Positions 9,954-17,345 of a DNA stretch of 64,000 bases are shown here, one piece after another. Position 1 is the first letter of the stretch. Every line of letters begins with the position of its first letter. The notes below the pieces were generated by a model. That model had not been told where the DNA came from. It did no database searches and saw nothing but the letters and a program-made list of their open reading frames with translations. The translations under genes were made by a program, and so were the position numbers. Origin of the DNA: Nitrospirillum viridazoti CBAmc (GTDB taxonomy: Bacteria > Pseudomonadota > Alphaproteobacteria > Azospirillales > Azospirillaceae); contig NZ_CP022111.1 in the NCBI RefSeq assembly GCF_000730165.1, positions 682,001-746,000 of the forward strand. Reading direction: 5' to 3'.

Positions 9954-10136
9954 TTAAGAGGACGTGCCGGGCAGCCCGCCGTCGGCGGGCGTTCCGTCCT
10001 CGGCTTCATCCTGGGCCAGATGCCGGTCCAGGGTCTGCTTCAGGGCCAGCAGCATGGACCAGCCCAGTTGGCCCTGGGACAGGTTGTAGGCGCTCATTAT
10101 CCCGGACAGGCTGCCCAATATTACAGTGCTTTCCAT
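9954..10136 (-). CDS. Small hypothetical protein (60 aa)
   Basis: A small minus-strand frame convergent with the fadJ-like gene. It starts MESTVILGSLSGIMSAYNLS, continues with a short amphipathic helix containing LALKQTLDRHL, and ends in an acidic, Gly/Pro-rich tail. Its codons are strongly biased to G/C third positions (runs of CTG, GCC, ACC, CAG), unlike a random frame. A GAGG lies about ten bases before the ATG at 10136; an in-frame GTG at 10148 is an alternative start. The helix-with-LK..LD pattern loosely recalls YjfB-type small motility proteins, but I cannot assign it. No neighbour suggests a function. Confidence 0.45.
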   Translation of the reverse strand: MESTVILGSLSGIMSAYNLSQGQLGWSMLLALKQTLDRHLAQDEAEDGTPADGGLPGTSS

Positions 10137-10478
10137 GGTGCCGGGCACCTCGCGTTGATCAGGTCGTGGACCGGTTCTCGCTGGGTGATACGGCGGGAAT
10201 AGGGCGACCCGTCGCCGCCGGAAGGCTTGGCCGCTGCGGCAGGCACGGCCTGGGCTTTTGTCAATAATCTATAGATTTCAGCAAGTTAACGTTGCTGGTG
10301 GCGTGCTGGTCTATAGGTCATGCATCTTTCGGGTGCGCGGTTTTGGCGCGGGACGTGCCGTGGACACGCCGCCGCCGCGCCCCATTTCGGCTCCAATCCG
10401 CCGCGACCGTGGGCGGACGAAAGGACGGACGGGCCCGGTTGGGGGTAACCGCCGCCTGGAAGGAAGGAGCAAACCATC
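10137..10478. other. Intergenic region before the lipoprotein gene
   Basis: About 340 bases between divergent genes. An AT-richer patch at 10256-10320 (containing TAATCTATAGATTT and GGTCTATAGG) is the probable promoter zone for the gene at 10479. I could not assign a specific -35/-10 pair. Short open frames across this region have no recognisable product. Confidence 0.4.
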
Positions 10479-10952
10479 ATGAAGCATGTCAAAGTTTTGG
10501 GCGCCGCCCTGGTTCTGATGGCCGCGTCGGCCTGCGCCACCGCACCCGGTCCGGCGCACGCACAGCCGGCCCACCCCGCCTATCTGCACGCCCTGTCGGA
10601 TCTGCGCATGGCCCGCGCCCTGCTGGATCGCCCGGCGGAATACAACGTGGTGCGTGACCAGTTCGCCGCCATCGACCATGTGAACGGCGCCATCGGCGAA
10701 ATCCGCCACGCCAGTTATGACGATGGCAAGGACCCCAACTGGAACCCGCCCATCGACACCAACATCAACCACCGGGGCCGTCTCACCAAGGCACTGGACC
10801 TGATCGCCACCGCCGAGCGCGACTTGCGGTCCGAGGAAGACAATCCCCACGCCGCGGGTTGGCGCAATGCCGCCTTCCATCACCTGGAAGAGGCGCGGCA
10901 CGCGGTGGAGCACGCCATCATGGACAAGCGGATCGATGAGGACCGCTACTGA
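10479..10952 (+). CDS. Hypothetical periplasmic lipoprotein
   Basis: A secreted protein of 157 residues with no known function. The N-terminus MKHVKVLGAALVLMAASAC is a signal peptide ending in a plausible lipobox, with Cys near residue 19. The mature part is predicted to be mostly helical, with HPAYLHALSDLRMARALLD, a conserved-looking IGEIRHASYDDGKDPNWNPP and a final helical hairpin HHLEEARHAVEHAI. Similar proteins are, from memory, widespread in soil Proteobacteria and Acidobacteria, but I know no named function. GGAAGGAAGGAG precedes the start. Confidence 0.8.
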   Translation: MKHVKVLGAALVLMAASACATAPGPAHAQPAHPAYLHALSDLRMARALLDRPAEYNVVRDQFAAIDHVNGAIGEIRHASYDDGKDPNWNPPIDTNINHRGRLTKALDLIATAERDLRSEEDNPHAAGWRNAAFHHLEEARHAVEHAIMDKRIDEDRY

Positions 10953-11006
10953 GGCGCCGGACAGCGGGCGGCGGCTTTCGCCGCCCGCTTCGCTCTGGGG
11001 CAGGTC

Positions 11007-12680
11007 CTAGAAGTTGAACCGGACACCCGTTGTGGGAGAGATGTTGTCGGTGTGCAGGTAACCCGCTGCCATGCCGCCCGCAACCTCGGAATACATGACG
11101 CCCAGATAGGCGTCGAAGCGGCGGGCGAAGCGATAATCTGCCACCAGGGAATAGGCATTGAGCGTGCCGGAGCAGGTGGCCGCGCTGGCGTCGGCGCAGC
11201 TCTTGGTGCCGAAACTGTTCTGGCCATAGTGGTAGTAGCCCGCCGACAAATCCACCTTGGGCGTGACGGCATAGCGGGCGCCGGCCCAGGTCACCTGGAT
11301 GATCTTGTCGTGGACGAAGGCGCTGTTGTTCACGAAGGCCAGGGTATACCCGCCGATGTCGGTCGCCCCGGCCCGCAAGGGAACGGAGGGATTGGCGAAA
11401 TCGATGTACTCATACCCCGCGAACAGCTTCCACTGCGGGCCCAGCGTGTACGAGCCCATCAGCGCGTACGAGGTGTTGTCGGAAATGGTGGCCGCCAGGG
11501 AGTTGCCGGGGTTGTAGCCCAGCGCCGTCGCCTGCGTCACCTGCGCTGCGCTCAGGCTGCCGGCTGACACCATGTCCTGTTTTTGCGCGTAGGTCGCATC
11601 GAAGGACAGGCCACCGATATCGGCGCCCGCGTCCAGTTGCAGGGCGTTGCCATGCATGCCGCCATTGTCCTCGCCAAACTGGTACAGCGCGCCGACCCGC
11701 AGAGGGCCGAACTGGTTCGTGTACTTGACGGTGTTGTCGAGGCGGAAATCCTCCGTGCTGCCGCCACCGCCGGTCAGGCCGGAGAAGCCGATGACGGAAA
11801 AGGCGTAGGAGGCTTGCTGGGGATCATAGGCGAAGATGTTGTCGGCCAGGAGGGTGTTCTGGCGGCCGACGGTGACGGTGCCCCACTCCCGGGAACTGAC
11901 CCCTACATAGGCGGCGCGGTTGAACGCCTGGCCGGCGTGGCTGGAATCGCCGTTCGCCGTCTGCTTGGTCAGCGCCAGGCCGTTGTTGGCGGCCATAGAA
12001 TGCGGTCCATCGGCCAACTGGCCCGACTGGGGGTTGAAACCCGTCTCCACCTTGAACAGGGCCGACCATCCGTCGGCGAATTCCTCCGACCCGCGCAGGC
12101 CGACCTTGGATTGGCTGAGCCCGTTGGGGGCCAGTGAGGCGATGCCCTTGTTCCCGTTCTTGCTGACCAGATAGTCCAGCCCCGGCGGATAATAGGGGCT
12201 GAGTGGCGCGCCGTGCGACTGATAGGAAAAGCCCATGTCGACGGCGCCGTAGAGGGTGATGCCGTAGAAGGTCAGGCTGCCGTCCTTGGGCAACTGAGGA
12301 TGGGCGGCCGCGTCCGCCACCTTCTGCGCCGCTTGCGCCGCTGACTGGGCGGCCTGGGCCTGTTGCGCGGCCTGTGCCGCCGTCTGGGTGCTGGCGGCTG
12401 TCTGGCCCGCCGTCTGGGTCTGCTGCGCCTCCAGCGTGTTCAGCCGGTCCTGCATCGCCTGCATGGCCTTGGCCTGGGCCGCCATCTGGGCCTGGGCCTC
12501 CTGCATCTGCTGGCGCAGCTTGCGCAGTTCGTCGGCGTCGCTGGCGCGGGCTGTGGCCGGTGCCAAGGCCAGCAGGGCACAAACGGCGGTCATGGCCCAC
12601 AGGCCCCCGGTCGCGGGCGTCATGCGTCCGCAGGGCGCCCGGTATGCCGGTGCCAAGGCATAGTTCATCGTCAAGGTCAC
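11007..12680 (-). CDS. Gram-negative porin with N-terminal coiled coil
   Basis: An outer-membrane general porin of 557 residues. After a signal peptide ending near APATARAS come about 35 residues of heptad coiled coil (QMQEAQAQMAAQAKAMQAMQ onward), then an Ala/Gln/Thr linker. The porin barrel starts at SLTFYGITLYGAVDMGFSY and includes SKVGLRGSEEFADGWSALFK, the eyelet-like loops and a C-terminal GVRFNF ending in Phe, the BamA recognition pattern. The GTG at 12680 is preferred because GGGAGGG lies six bases upstream; an ATG at 12668 is the alternative. The coiled coil could trimerise in the periplasm or reach the peptidoglycan, which is inference. Confidence 0.88.
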   Translation of the reverse strand: MTLTMNYALAPAYRAPCGRMTPATGGLWAMTAVCALLALAPATARASDADELRKLRQQMQEAQAQMAAQAKAMQAMQDRLNTLEAQQTQTAGQTAASTQTAAQAAQQAQAAQSAAQAAQKVADAAAHPQLPKDGSLTFYGITLYGAVDMGFSYQSHGAPLSPYYPPGLDYLVSKNGNKGIASLAPNGLSQSKVGLRGSEEFADGWSALFKVETGFNPQSGQLADGPHSMAANNGLALTKQTANGDSSHAGQAFNRAAYVGVSSREWGTVTVGRQNTLLADNIFAYDPQQASYAFSVIGFSGLTGGGGSTEDFRLDNTVKYTNQFGPLRVGALYQFGEDNGGMHGNALQLDAGADIGGLSFDATYAQKQDMVSAGSLSAAQVTQATALGYNPGNSLAATISDNTSYALMGSYTLGPQWKLFAGYEYIDFANPSVPLRAGATDIGGYTLAFVNNSAFVHDKIIQVTWAGARYAVTPKVDLSAGYYHYGQNSFGTKSCADASAATCSGTLNAYSLVADYRFARRFDAYLGVMYSEVAGGMAAGYLHTDNISPTTGVRFNF

Positions 12681-13187
12681 GAGAGACCCTCCCACATTTG
12701 ACGGTTTTTCTTGTCCGCGGCATGGAAATGCCACGCCCGGCAGCTGATTTCGGGCTGACGGGATACATTTCTCAAAGACTAAAGCTTGAGAACTTGGCTT
12801 CGTTTCTCTAGCGTCATCCAGGTCGGCCTTTTCCAATGCCGATCCCCATCAGTATCGCTGATCATTTGATTAGAGGGCGTGATGGCATTTTAAGAAATTA
12901 AATACGCTTTCAAGAGTCTAAAATTATTTTTAATCTCCGGTACTGCGCCAATATCCGGGGATCCATCGGAAAATTATTGGTTAACAGATAGTTGCCAGAC
13001 TGATGCTCGCGATCGTCGCCGCATCAGTCATCTTTTTCTTCCCGCCCCGGATCTCTGCGCCGAGGGGCCCTGATCGGCGTGACTGGTATGGACGGCTTTG
13101 CTCTTGGTGGCGCTTTCCCGGGGCCGCCAACCGTGACACGATGGGTTGACCTCTCAACCCCCGTTGGCCCACTTGCGCCCGCATGCC
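12681..13187. other. Intergenic regulatory region between porin and AraC regulator
   Basis: About 500 bases. The part 12840-13000 is strikingly AT-rich for this genome. On the minus strand TTGAAA (12908-12913) and TAAAAT (12887-12892) with a 15-base spacer form a weak promoter candidate for the porin, which would imply a leader of nearly 200 bases. No site can be assigned to the AraC regulator with confidence. Confidence 0.35.
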
Positions 13188-13961
13188 ATGACCGCCTCCT
13201 CCGCCGATAGCCATCTCAGCTTCCGCCGGTATCGGTCGGCCGGGTTTTGCCATGCCCATGACCATGCGCAGATCGTGCTGCCTTGTCAGGGAACCCTGGA
13301 GATGGAGGTGGGCGGACGTGGGGGACGGGTGGATGCCGCCGTCGCCGCCTTCGTCCTGCCGGGGGAGGTGCATTGCCAGCGGGCCGAGGGCGACAACCGC
13401 TTCCTGATCGTGGACTGCGCCGGCGGTGAGGGGGCAGGTGCGCCGGATGAGCGCATGCTGGAACGGTTGGGCCGCCGTACTTTCCTGCCCATGACGCCGG
13501 CCGTGCGCCGCCTGCTGGACTTCATTACCCTGACCGCTGGCAATGCCGATGGGGGCGGCCGGAACCTGGACGGCCTCGCCCGGCACTGGACGCCCCTGCT
13601 GTTGGATACGCTGATGGCGGAACCGGCCCGCCCGGCCTCCCGCCTGCATGCCCTGCTGGCCCGGTTGGAGGCGGCGCCGGAGCGGCCCTGGACGGTGGAG
13701 GTCATGGCGCGTACGGCGGGCCTCAGCGCCAGCCGGCTGCATGCCCTGTTCCGGGAGGAACTGGACCAGACGCCCCAGGCCTACGTCGCGTCGTTGCGCC
13801 TGGCCCGCGTCATGGACCAGCTGGCCAGCACCACCCTGCCCATCGCCCAGATCGCCTATCAGTCCGGCTATGCCGACCAGAGCGCGCTGACCCGCGCGTT
13901 GCGCCGCGCCGTCGGCCTGACCCCTGCCGCCTACCGCCGCCAGCATGGGCGGGGACAGTAA
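13188..13961 (+). CDS. AraC-family transcriptional regulator
   Basis: Regulator of 257 residues. The N-terminal cupin-like sensor begins SFRRYRSAGFCHAHDHAQIV with His residues typical of the AraC arm/cupin. The C-terminal double helix-turn-helix has VEVMARTAGLSASRLHALFR and LPIAQIAYQSGYADQSALTR, then LRRAVGLTPAAYRRQ. The ATG at 13188 is picked over an in-frame TTG at 13146 because the domain begins shortly after it. It is divergent from the porin gene and may regulate it, but this is only position. No inducer can be inferred. Confidence 0.85.
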   Translation: MTASSADSHLSFRRYRSAGFCHAHDHAQIVLPCQGTLEMEVGGRGGRVDAAVAAFVLPGEVHCQRAEGDNRFLIVDCAGGEGAGAPDERMLERLGRRTFLPMTPAVRRLLDFITLTAGNADGGGRNLDGLARHWTPLLLDTLMAEPARPASRLHALLARLEAAPERPWTVEVMARTAGLSASRLHALFREELDQTPQAYVASLRLARVMDQLASTTLPIAQIAYQSGYADQSALTRALRRAVGLTPAAYRRQHGRGQ

Positions 13962-14017
13962 GGGACGCGCCTGGTTCCAAAGACGGCCTGTGCCCCCGGC
14001 CGAAATTTTGTTATTCT

Positions 14018-14230
14018 ATGCTCATGAGCGCTCTATCTCCCATTGTGTCGGAACATGAATCCGAAGAAGCAGCGGCCCGCTACGACCGTTGGTTCCGGGA
14101 GAAGGTGCGCGCTAGCCAGGAAGACGGCCGCCCACTTATTCCGCATGACGCTGTTATGGCGGAGATGGATGAGATTATCCGCCGCGCTGAAGAGCGTGTC
14201 GCCAAGCGCAATGCCACGTCTGCAACGTAG
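14018..14230 (+). CDS. Type II antitoxin (ParD/RelB-like stability protein)
   Basis: An acidic, largely helical protein of 70 residues preceding the toxin gene by nine bases. It contains EAAARYDRWFREKVRASQED and PLIPHDAVMAEMDEIIRRAE, a pattern found in stability antitoxins paired with ParE/RelE toxins. It would bind and neutralise the toxin and repress the operon, as is usual for the class. The start may be the ATG at 14018 or the in-frame ATG at 14024. No ribosome site precedes either, and TATTCT at 14012-14017 resembles a -10 element placed for leaderless initiation at the second ATG. Confidence 0.8.
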   Translation: MLMSALSPIVSEHESEEAAARYDRWFREKVRASQEDGRPLIPHDAVMAEMDEIIRRAEERVAKRNATSAT

Positions 14231-14239
14231 GCCCTTCTG

Positions 14240-14515
14240 ATGCTGATCATCTCCTGGCGTGACTCAGCCCGGAATGATTTGGCGCATATCATTCAATTCA
14301 TTGCCGACCGTAACCCTTTTGCTGCCCGTCGGATGCGGCAGATCATTGAGGATGCCGTCCTTCCGGCAGCCGAGCATCCGTATCTTTTCCGTCCCGGCCG
14401 GGTTCCTGGCACACGTGAGATCGTCGCTCATCCGAACTACATCGTGATTTATCAGGTGCTGGACACGCACATTGAGGTGCTGGCCGTTCTGCACACGCGG
14501 CAGGATTATCCTTGA
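14240..14515 (+). CDS. RelE/ParE-family toxin
   Basis: Toxin of 91 residues. It shows the family pattern ISWRDSARNDLAHIIQFIAD at the N-terminus, the helix RMRQIIEDAVLPAAEHPYLF, and the C-terminal strand block REIVAHPNYIVIYQVLDTHIEVLAVLHTRQDYP (landmarks: HPNYIVIYQV and VLHTRQDYP). ParE members poison gyrase and RelE members cleave mRNA; the sequence leans toward ParE but does not settle it. It follows the antitoxin gene as in a standard operon. Confidence 0.88.
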   Translation: MLIISWRDSARNDLAHIIQFIADRNPFAARRMRQIIEDAVLPAAEHPYLFRPGRVPGTREIVAHPNYIVIYQVLDTHIEVLAVLHTRQDYP

Positions 14516-14607
14516 GCGGCAATAGTCCGAGCCCAAACAATTGGAGGAACCGTCTATAGGTTTGGCCGCCCCGTCGCCATTTTCAGGACGATGAAAGGGG
14601 AAGGGTC

Positions 14608-15582
14608 ATGAAGACGGATAGGACCATACTGGCCGGGATCGGCTGTGGCGTGATGGCGGGGGCGTTCTGGGGCGTGGTGTTCCTGGGCCCCCGGGTGCTC
14701 CAAGCCTTTTCCCCGCTGCAACTGGCGGCATCGCGCTATCTGCTGTACGGCCTGGTTTCGGGGGCGCTGATCCTGCCGCGCTGGCGGGTGCTCAAGGCCC
14801 AGGTGGGGCGTGGGGAATGGCTGGCGCTGCTGCGCCTCAGCCTGCTGGGCAACATCGTCTATTACATTTTCCTGGCCAGCGCCGTGCACCTGGCCGGCGT
14901 CGCCGCCACCTCGCTGGTCATCGGCCTACTGCCCATGGCCGTCACCCTGGTGGGCAGCCGGGAGCAAGGGGCGGTTCCCCTGCGGGCATTGATCCTGCCC
15001 TTGCTCCTGGGGGTGGCCGGCGTATCGCTCATCGGCGTCGACCTGATGGGGCGGCCGGGTGTCAGCGACATTTCGATAGCGGAACGACTGCTGGGCTTGG
15101 CGTGTGCCGGCGGGGCGCTGGCCTGCTGGACCATCTACGCCGTGCTGAACAGCCGCTGGCTGGCCCGTCTGCCCGCCGTGTCGGCGCATGACTGGTCGCT
15201 GCTGACCGGTGTCGCCACCGGGGCCCTGGCCCTGCTGCTGGCCGTGCCCGCCTTCCTTTGGCACACCACACCCCATGCCGTTGGCGATTGGGCCCTGTTC
15301 TGGGGCGTCAGCGCGGGTGTGGCCATCGGCGCCAGCGTGGTCGGCAACGCCCTCTGGAACCGGGCCAGCCGCCTGCTGCCCCTGACCCTGACGGGGCAGA
15401 TGATCCTGTTCGAGACGCTGTTCGCCCTGCTGTACGGATTTCTTTGGGACGCGCGGTGGCCCACCGTGCTGGAGGGCCTGGCCATCCTGGCCCTGATCGC
15501 CAGCGTTGGCCTGTGCGTCGGCCGGCATCATCGCCGGCCGGAAGACGCCGCCCCCGAGGCCGTGGCCCCGGAGGCGGCGTAA
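14608..15582 (+). CDS. EamA/DMT-family transporter
   Basis: An inner-membrane protein of 324 residues with about ten hydrophobic segments arranged as two EamA repeats. It begins with GIGCGVMAGAFWGVVFLGP, the usual EamA start, and has a second repeat beginning AGGALACWTIYAVLNSRW. Members export metabolites such as amino acids, purines or toxic compounds; the substrate is unknown here. GAAAGGGGAAGGG precedes the ATG. It is convergent with the tannase-family gene, with stops six bases apart. Confidence 0.85.
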   Translation: MKTDRTILAGIGCGVMAGAFWGVVFLGPRVLQAFSPLQLAASRYLLYGLVSGALILPRWRVLKAQVGRGEWLALLRLSLLGNIVYYIFLASAVHLAGVAATSLVIGLLPMAVTLVGSREQGAVPLRALILPLLLGVAGVSLIGVDLMGRPGVSDISIAERLLGLACAGGALACWTIYAVLNSRWLARLPAVSAHDWSLLTGVATGALALLLAVPAFLWHTTPHAVGDWALFWGVSAGVAIGASVVGNALWNRASRLLPLTLTGQMILFETLFALLYGFLWDARWPTVLEGLAILALIASVGLCVGRHHRRPEDAAPEAVAPEAA

Positions 15583-15587
15583 GGCCC

Positions 15588-17333
15588 TCACAACGCGCAG
15601 TCGAAGCTGTCGGCGCTGTTGAGGTCACCCGCGCCCTTGTAGCGCGCCACCTTGGGGTAGGGGCACAGGGGCCGGGTGCGGCCGGGCCAGGGGGTGTCCG
15701 GCCCGGCGCTGGCCAGGATGCGGTCCGGCGCCTGGCCCTGCTCCACCCAGCGCACCAGGGCGCTGAAGGCGTCATAATGGGCGGTCGCCGGGCCGCCGGC
15801 GCAATGGTTCATGCCCGGCACGGGGAAGACACGGACGAAGGCGGCGGCCTTGCCCCCCTCGCGGCCATCCACCTCCCGCCACCAGGCCAGGGTGTCGTTG
15901 ATGGAGAACACGGGGTCGGAGGCGCCGTGCGGCACCATCAGCTTGGCGCCCCGCGCCTTGAGGCCGGACAGGTCGGGCGAGCGTGCCGACACGTCCTGCC
16001 AGGCGGAGCGGGGGAAGGCGGCGCTGGTGGCCGTCAGCCGCACCGCGGTCTGGTCGATGTCCAGCCCCATCTGCCAGCGCAGCAGCGCCTGCGGATCCGG
16101 CGGCAGGGGCGTGGGCGGTGTCGTGAAGATGGAGGCGAGAGAGACGCCGCCCAGGGCCACGTTCAGGGTTGGGCCCATGCCTTGCTCCGGCAAGCCCAGC
16201 TTCCACGCGCGCCAGCCGCGGGCTGCGATGCCGCTGTCCCACGGCCAGTCGCTATAGATCGGCCGGCCCGCCTTGGTGCGGGGGCCGTTCAGGGACTGGA
16301 CCAGAGCACTTACCTGCGCCTGACTTAGGCAGCCATCAGCCTTGGCGCCGGCGCAGGTGCGGGCCTTCAGGCCTGGCATCACCTTGGCCGTTGTGCATTG
16401 GGCGAAGGCGCCGACGATGCCGTCCTTGGCACCGTCATCGGCGTCGCACGCCTCCAGCACCGCGTCGTTCACCAGGGCCAAATCGGCCTCGCTATAGGTC
16501 ACAGGCAATCGCGAAAGGGCTGGTTGACCGTCCGGTCCCTTGGCCAGGGGGGCAAAGGCCTGGACGTCCCAGGCCTGGGCCAGGGCGGCGCGGGGCAGGG
16601 CGAAGCCGGGGGCGCTGGCCAGGATGCCGTCGAATTCCTCCGGATGCTGTTGGGCGAAAACCATGCCTTCCTCACCGCCCTTGGAACAGCCGACGAAGTA
16701 GGAGCGGTGCGGGGCGGCGCCATAGAAGGCCGCCACCAGGGCCTTTGCGGCGTCGGCCACGGGCTTCAGTGAAGCGTTGCCGTAGTCCGCCCGCGCCTGG
16801 GCATCGAAGCCGAAGGCGGCGATCCCGCCATGGCTCGGATCCATGTTGCGCTGATTGTCATGGCCAGAATCCTGGCTGACGACGGCATAGCCTTGCAGAA
16901 TGGCCGGCATCGTGTCCGAGCCCGTTGGGCCGATGGCGTTGCCGACATCGCCGTTGGTGCCGCCGCCGCCCTGGAAGAAGAAGCCCTGGTTCCAGGCGGC
17001 GGGCAGGCGGACATGGAAGCGGATGGCGTAGGCCTGGCCGTTGGCGCCGGTGCGTTCATGCATCACGCCGTAGACTTCGCAGTGTTCCGGCAACTGCACG
17101 GGACCGCCCAACGCGCCTGGCATCGTCGGTGACAGGGTGTAGGGGCCAGCCGCTTGGGGCGTGGCGGACACGATGTGGGTGCTGGCGTCCGGCCAATGGC
17201 CGGCCATGGTCTTTTCAAGCGCCAGGCAACGGCCCTTCAGGTCGGGTTCCGCCGCACCACGGGCGCCAGCGGAAAGGGCCAGCAGGCTGGTGGCGGCGGC
17301 CAGGCCCAGGGCTGCGCGGGAATACAGGGGCAT
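15588..17333 (-). CDS. Tannase/feruloyl esterase-family hydrolase
   Basis: A secreted alpha/beta hydrolase of 581 residues. A signal peptide ends near ALSAGARGA. The nucleophile Ser lies in YFVGCSKGGEEGMVF; the Cys beside it and the later MNHCAGGPATAHYDAF fit the CS-D-HC disulphide-linked catalytic arrangement of the tannase family. The substrate-binding region includes FFFQGGGGTNGDVGN and VSQDSGHDNQ. It would cleave esters of aromatic acids such as gallate, ferulate or plant polyesters in the periplasm or outside. It lies 12 bases after the TonB-receptor gene, so the two are probably co-transcribed. Confidence 0.88.
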   Translation of the reverse strand: MPLYSRAALGLAAATSLLALSAGARGAAEPDLKGRCLALEKTMAGHWPDASTHIVSATPQAAGPYTLSPTMPGALGGPVQLPEHCEVYGVMHERTGANGQAYAIRFHVRLPAAWNQGFFFQGGGGTNGDVGNAIGPTGSDTMPAILQGYAVVSQDSGHDNQRNMDPSHGGIAAFGFDAQARADYGNASLKPVADAAKALVAAFYGAAPHRSYFVGCSKGGEEGMVFAQQHPEEFDGILASAPGFALPRAALAQAWDVQAFAPLAKGPDGQPALSRLPVTYSEADLALVNDAVLEACDADDGAKDGIVGAFAQCTTAKVMPGLKARTCAGAKADGCLSQAQVSALVQSLNGPRTKAGRPIYSDWPWDSGIAARGWRAWKLGLPEQGMGPTLNVALGGVSLASIFTTPPTPLPPDPQALLRWQMGLDIDQTAVRLTATSAAFPRSAWQDVSARSPDLSGLKARGAKLMVPHGASDPVFSINDTLAWWREVDGREGGKAAAFVRVFPVPGMNHCAGGPATAHYDAFSALVRWVEQGQAPDRILASAGPDTPWPGRTRPLCPYPKVARYKGAGDLNSADSFDCAL

Positions 17334-17345
17334 AGGTGTTCTCCG

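Noticed and set aside
10311-10913. Minus-strand frame opposite the lipoprotein gene
   Set aside because: Low-complexity Gly/Val product; the plus strand has a lipobox and ribosome site.
12981-13946. A minus-strand frame opposite the AraC regulator
   Set aside because: Plus strand carries the helix-turn-helix motifs; the minus product is compositionally odd.
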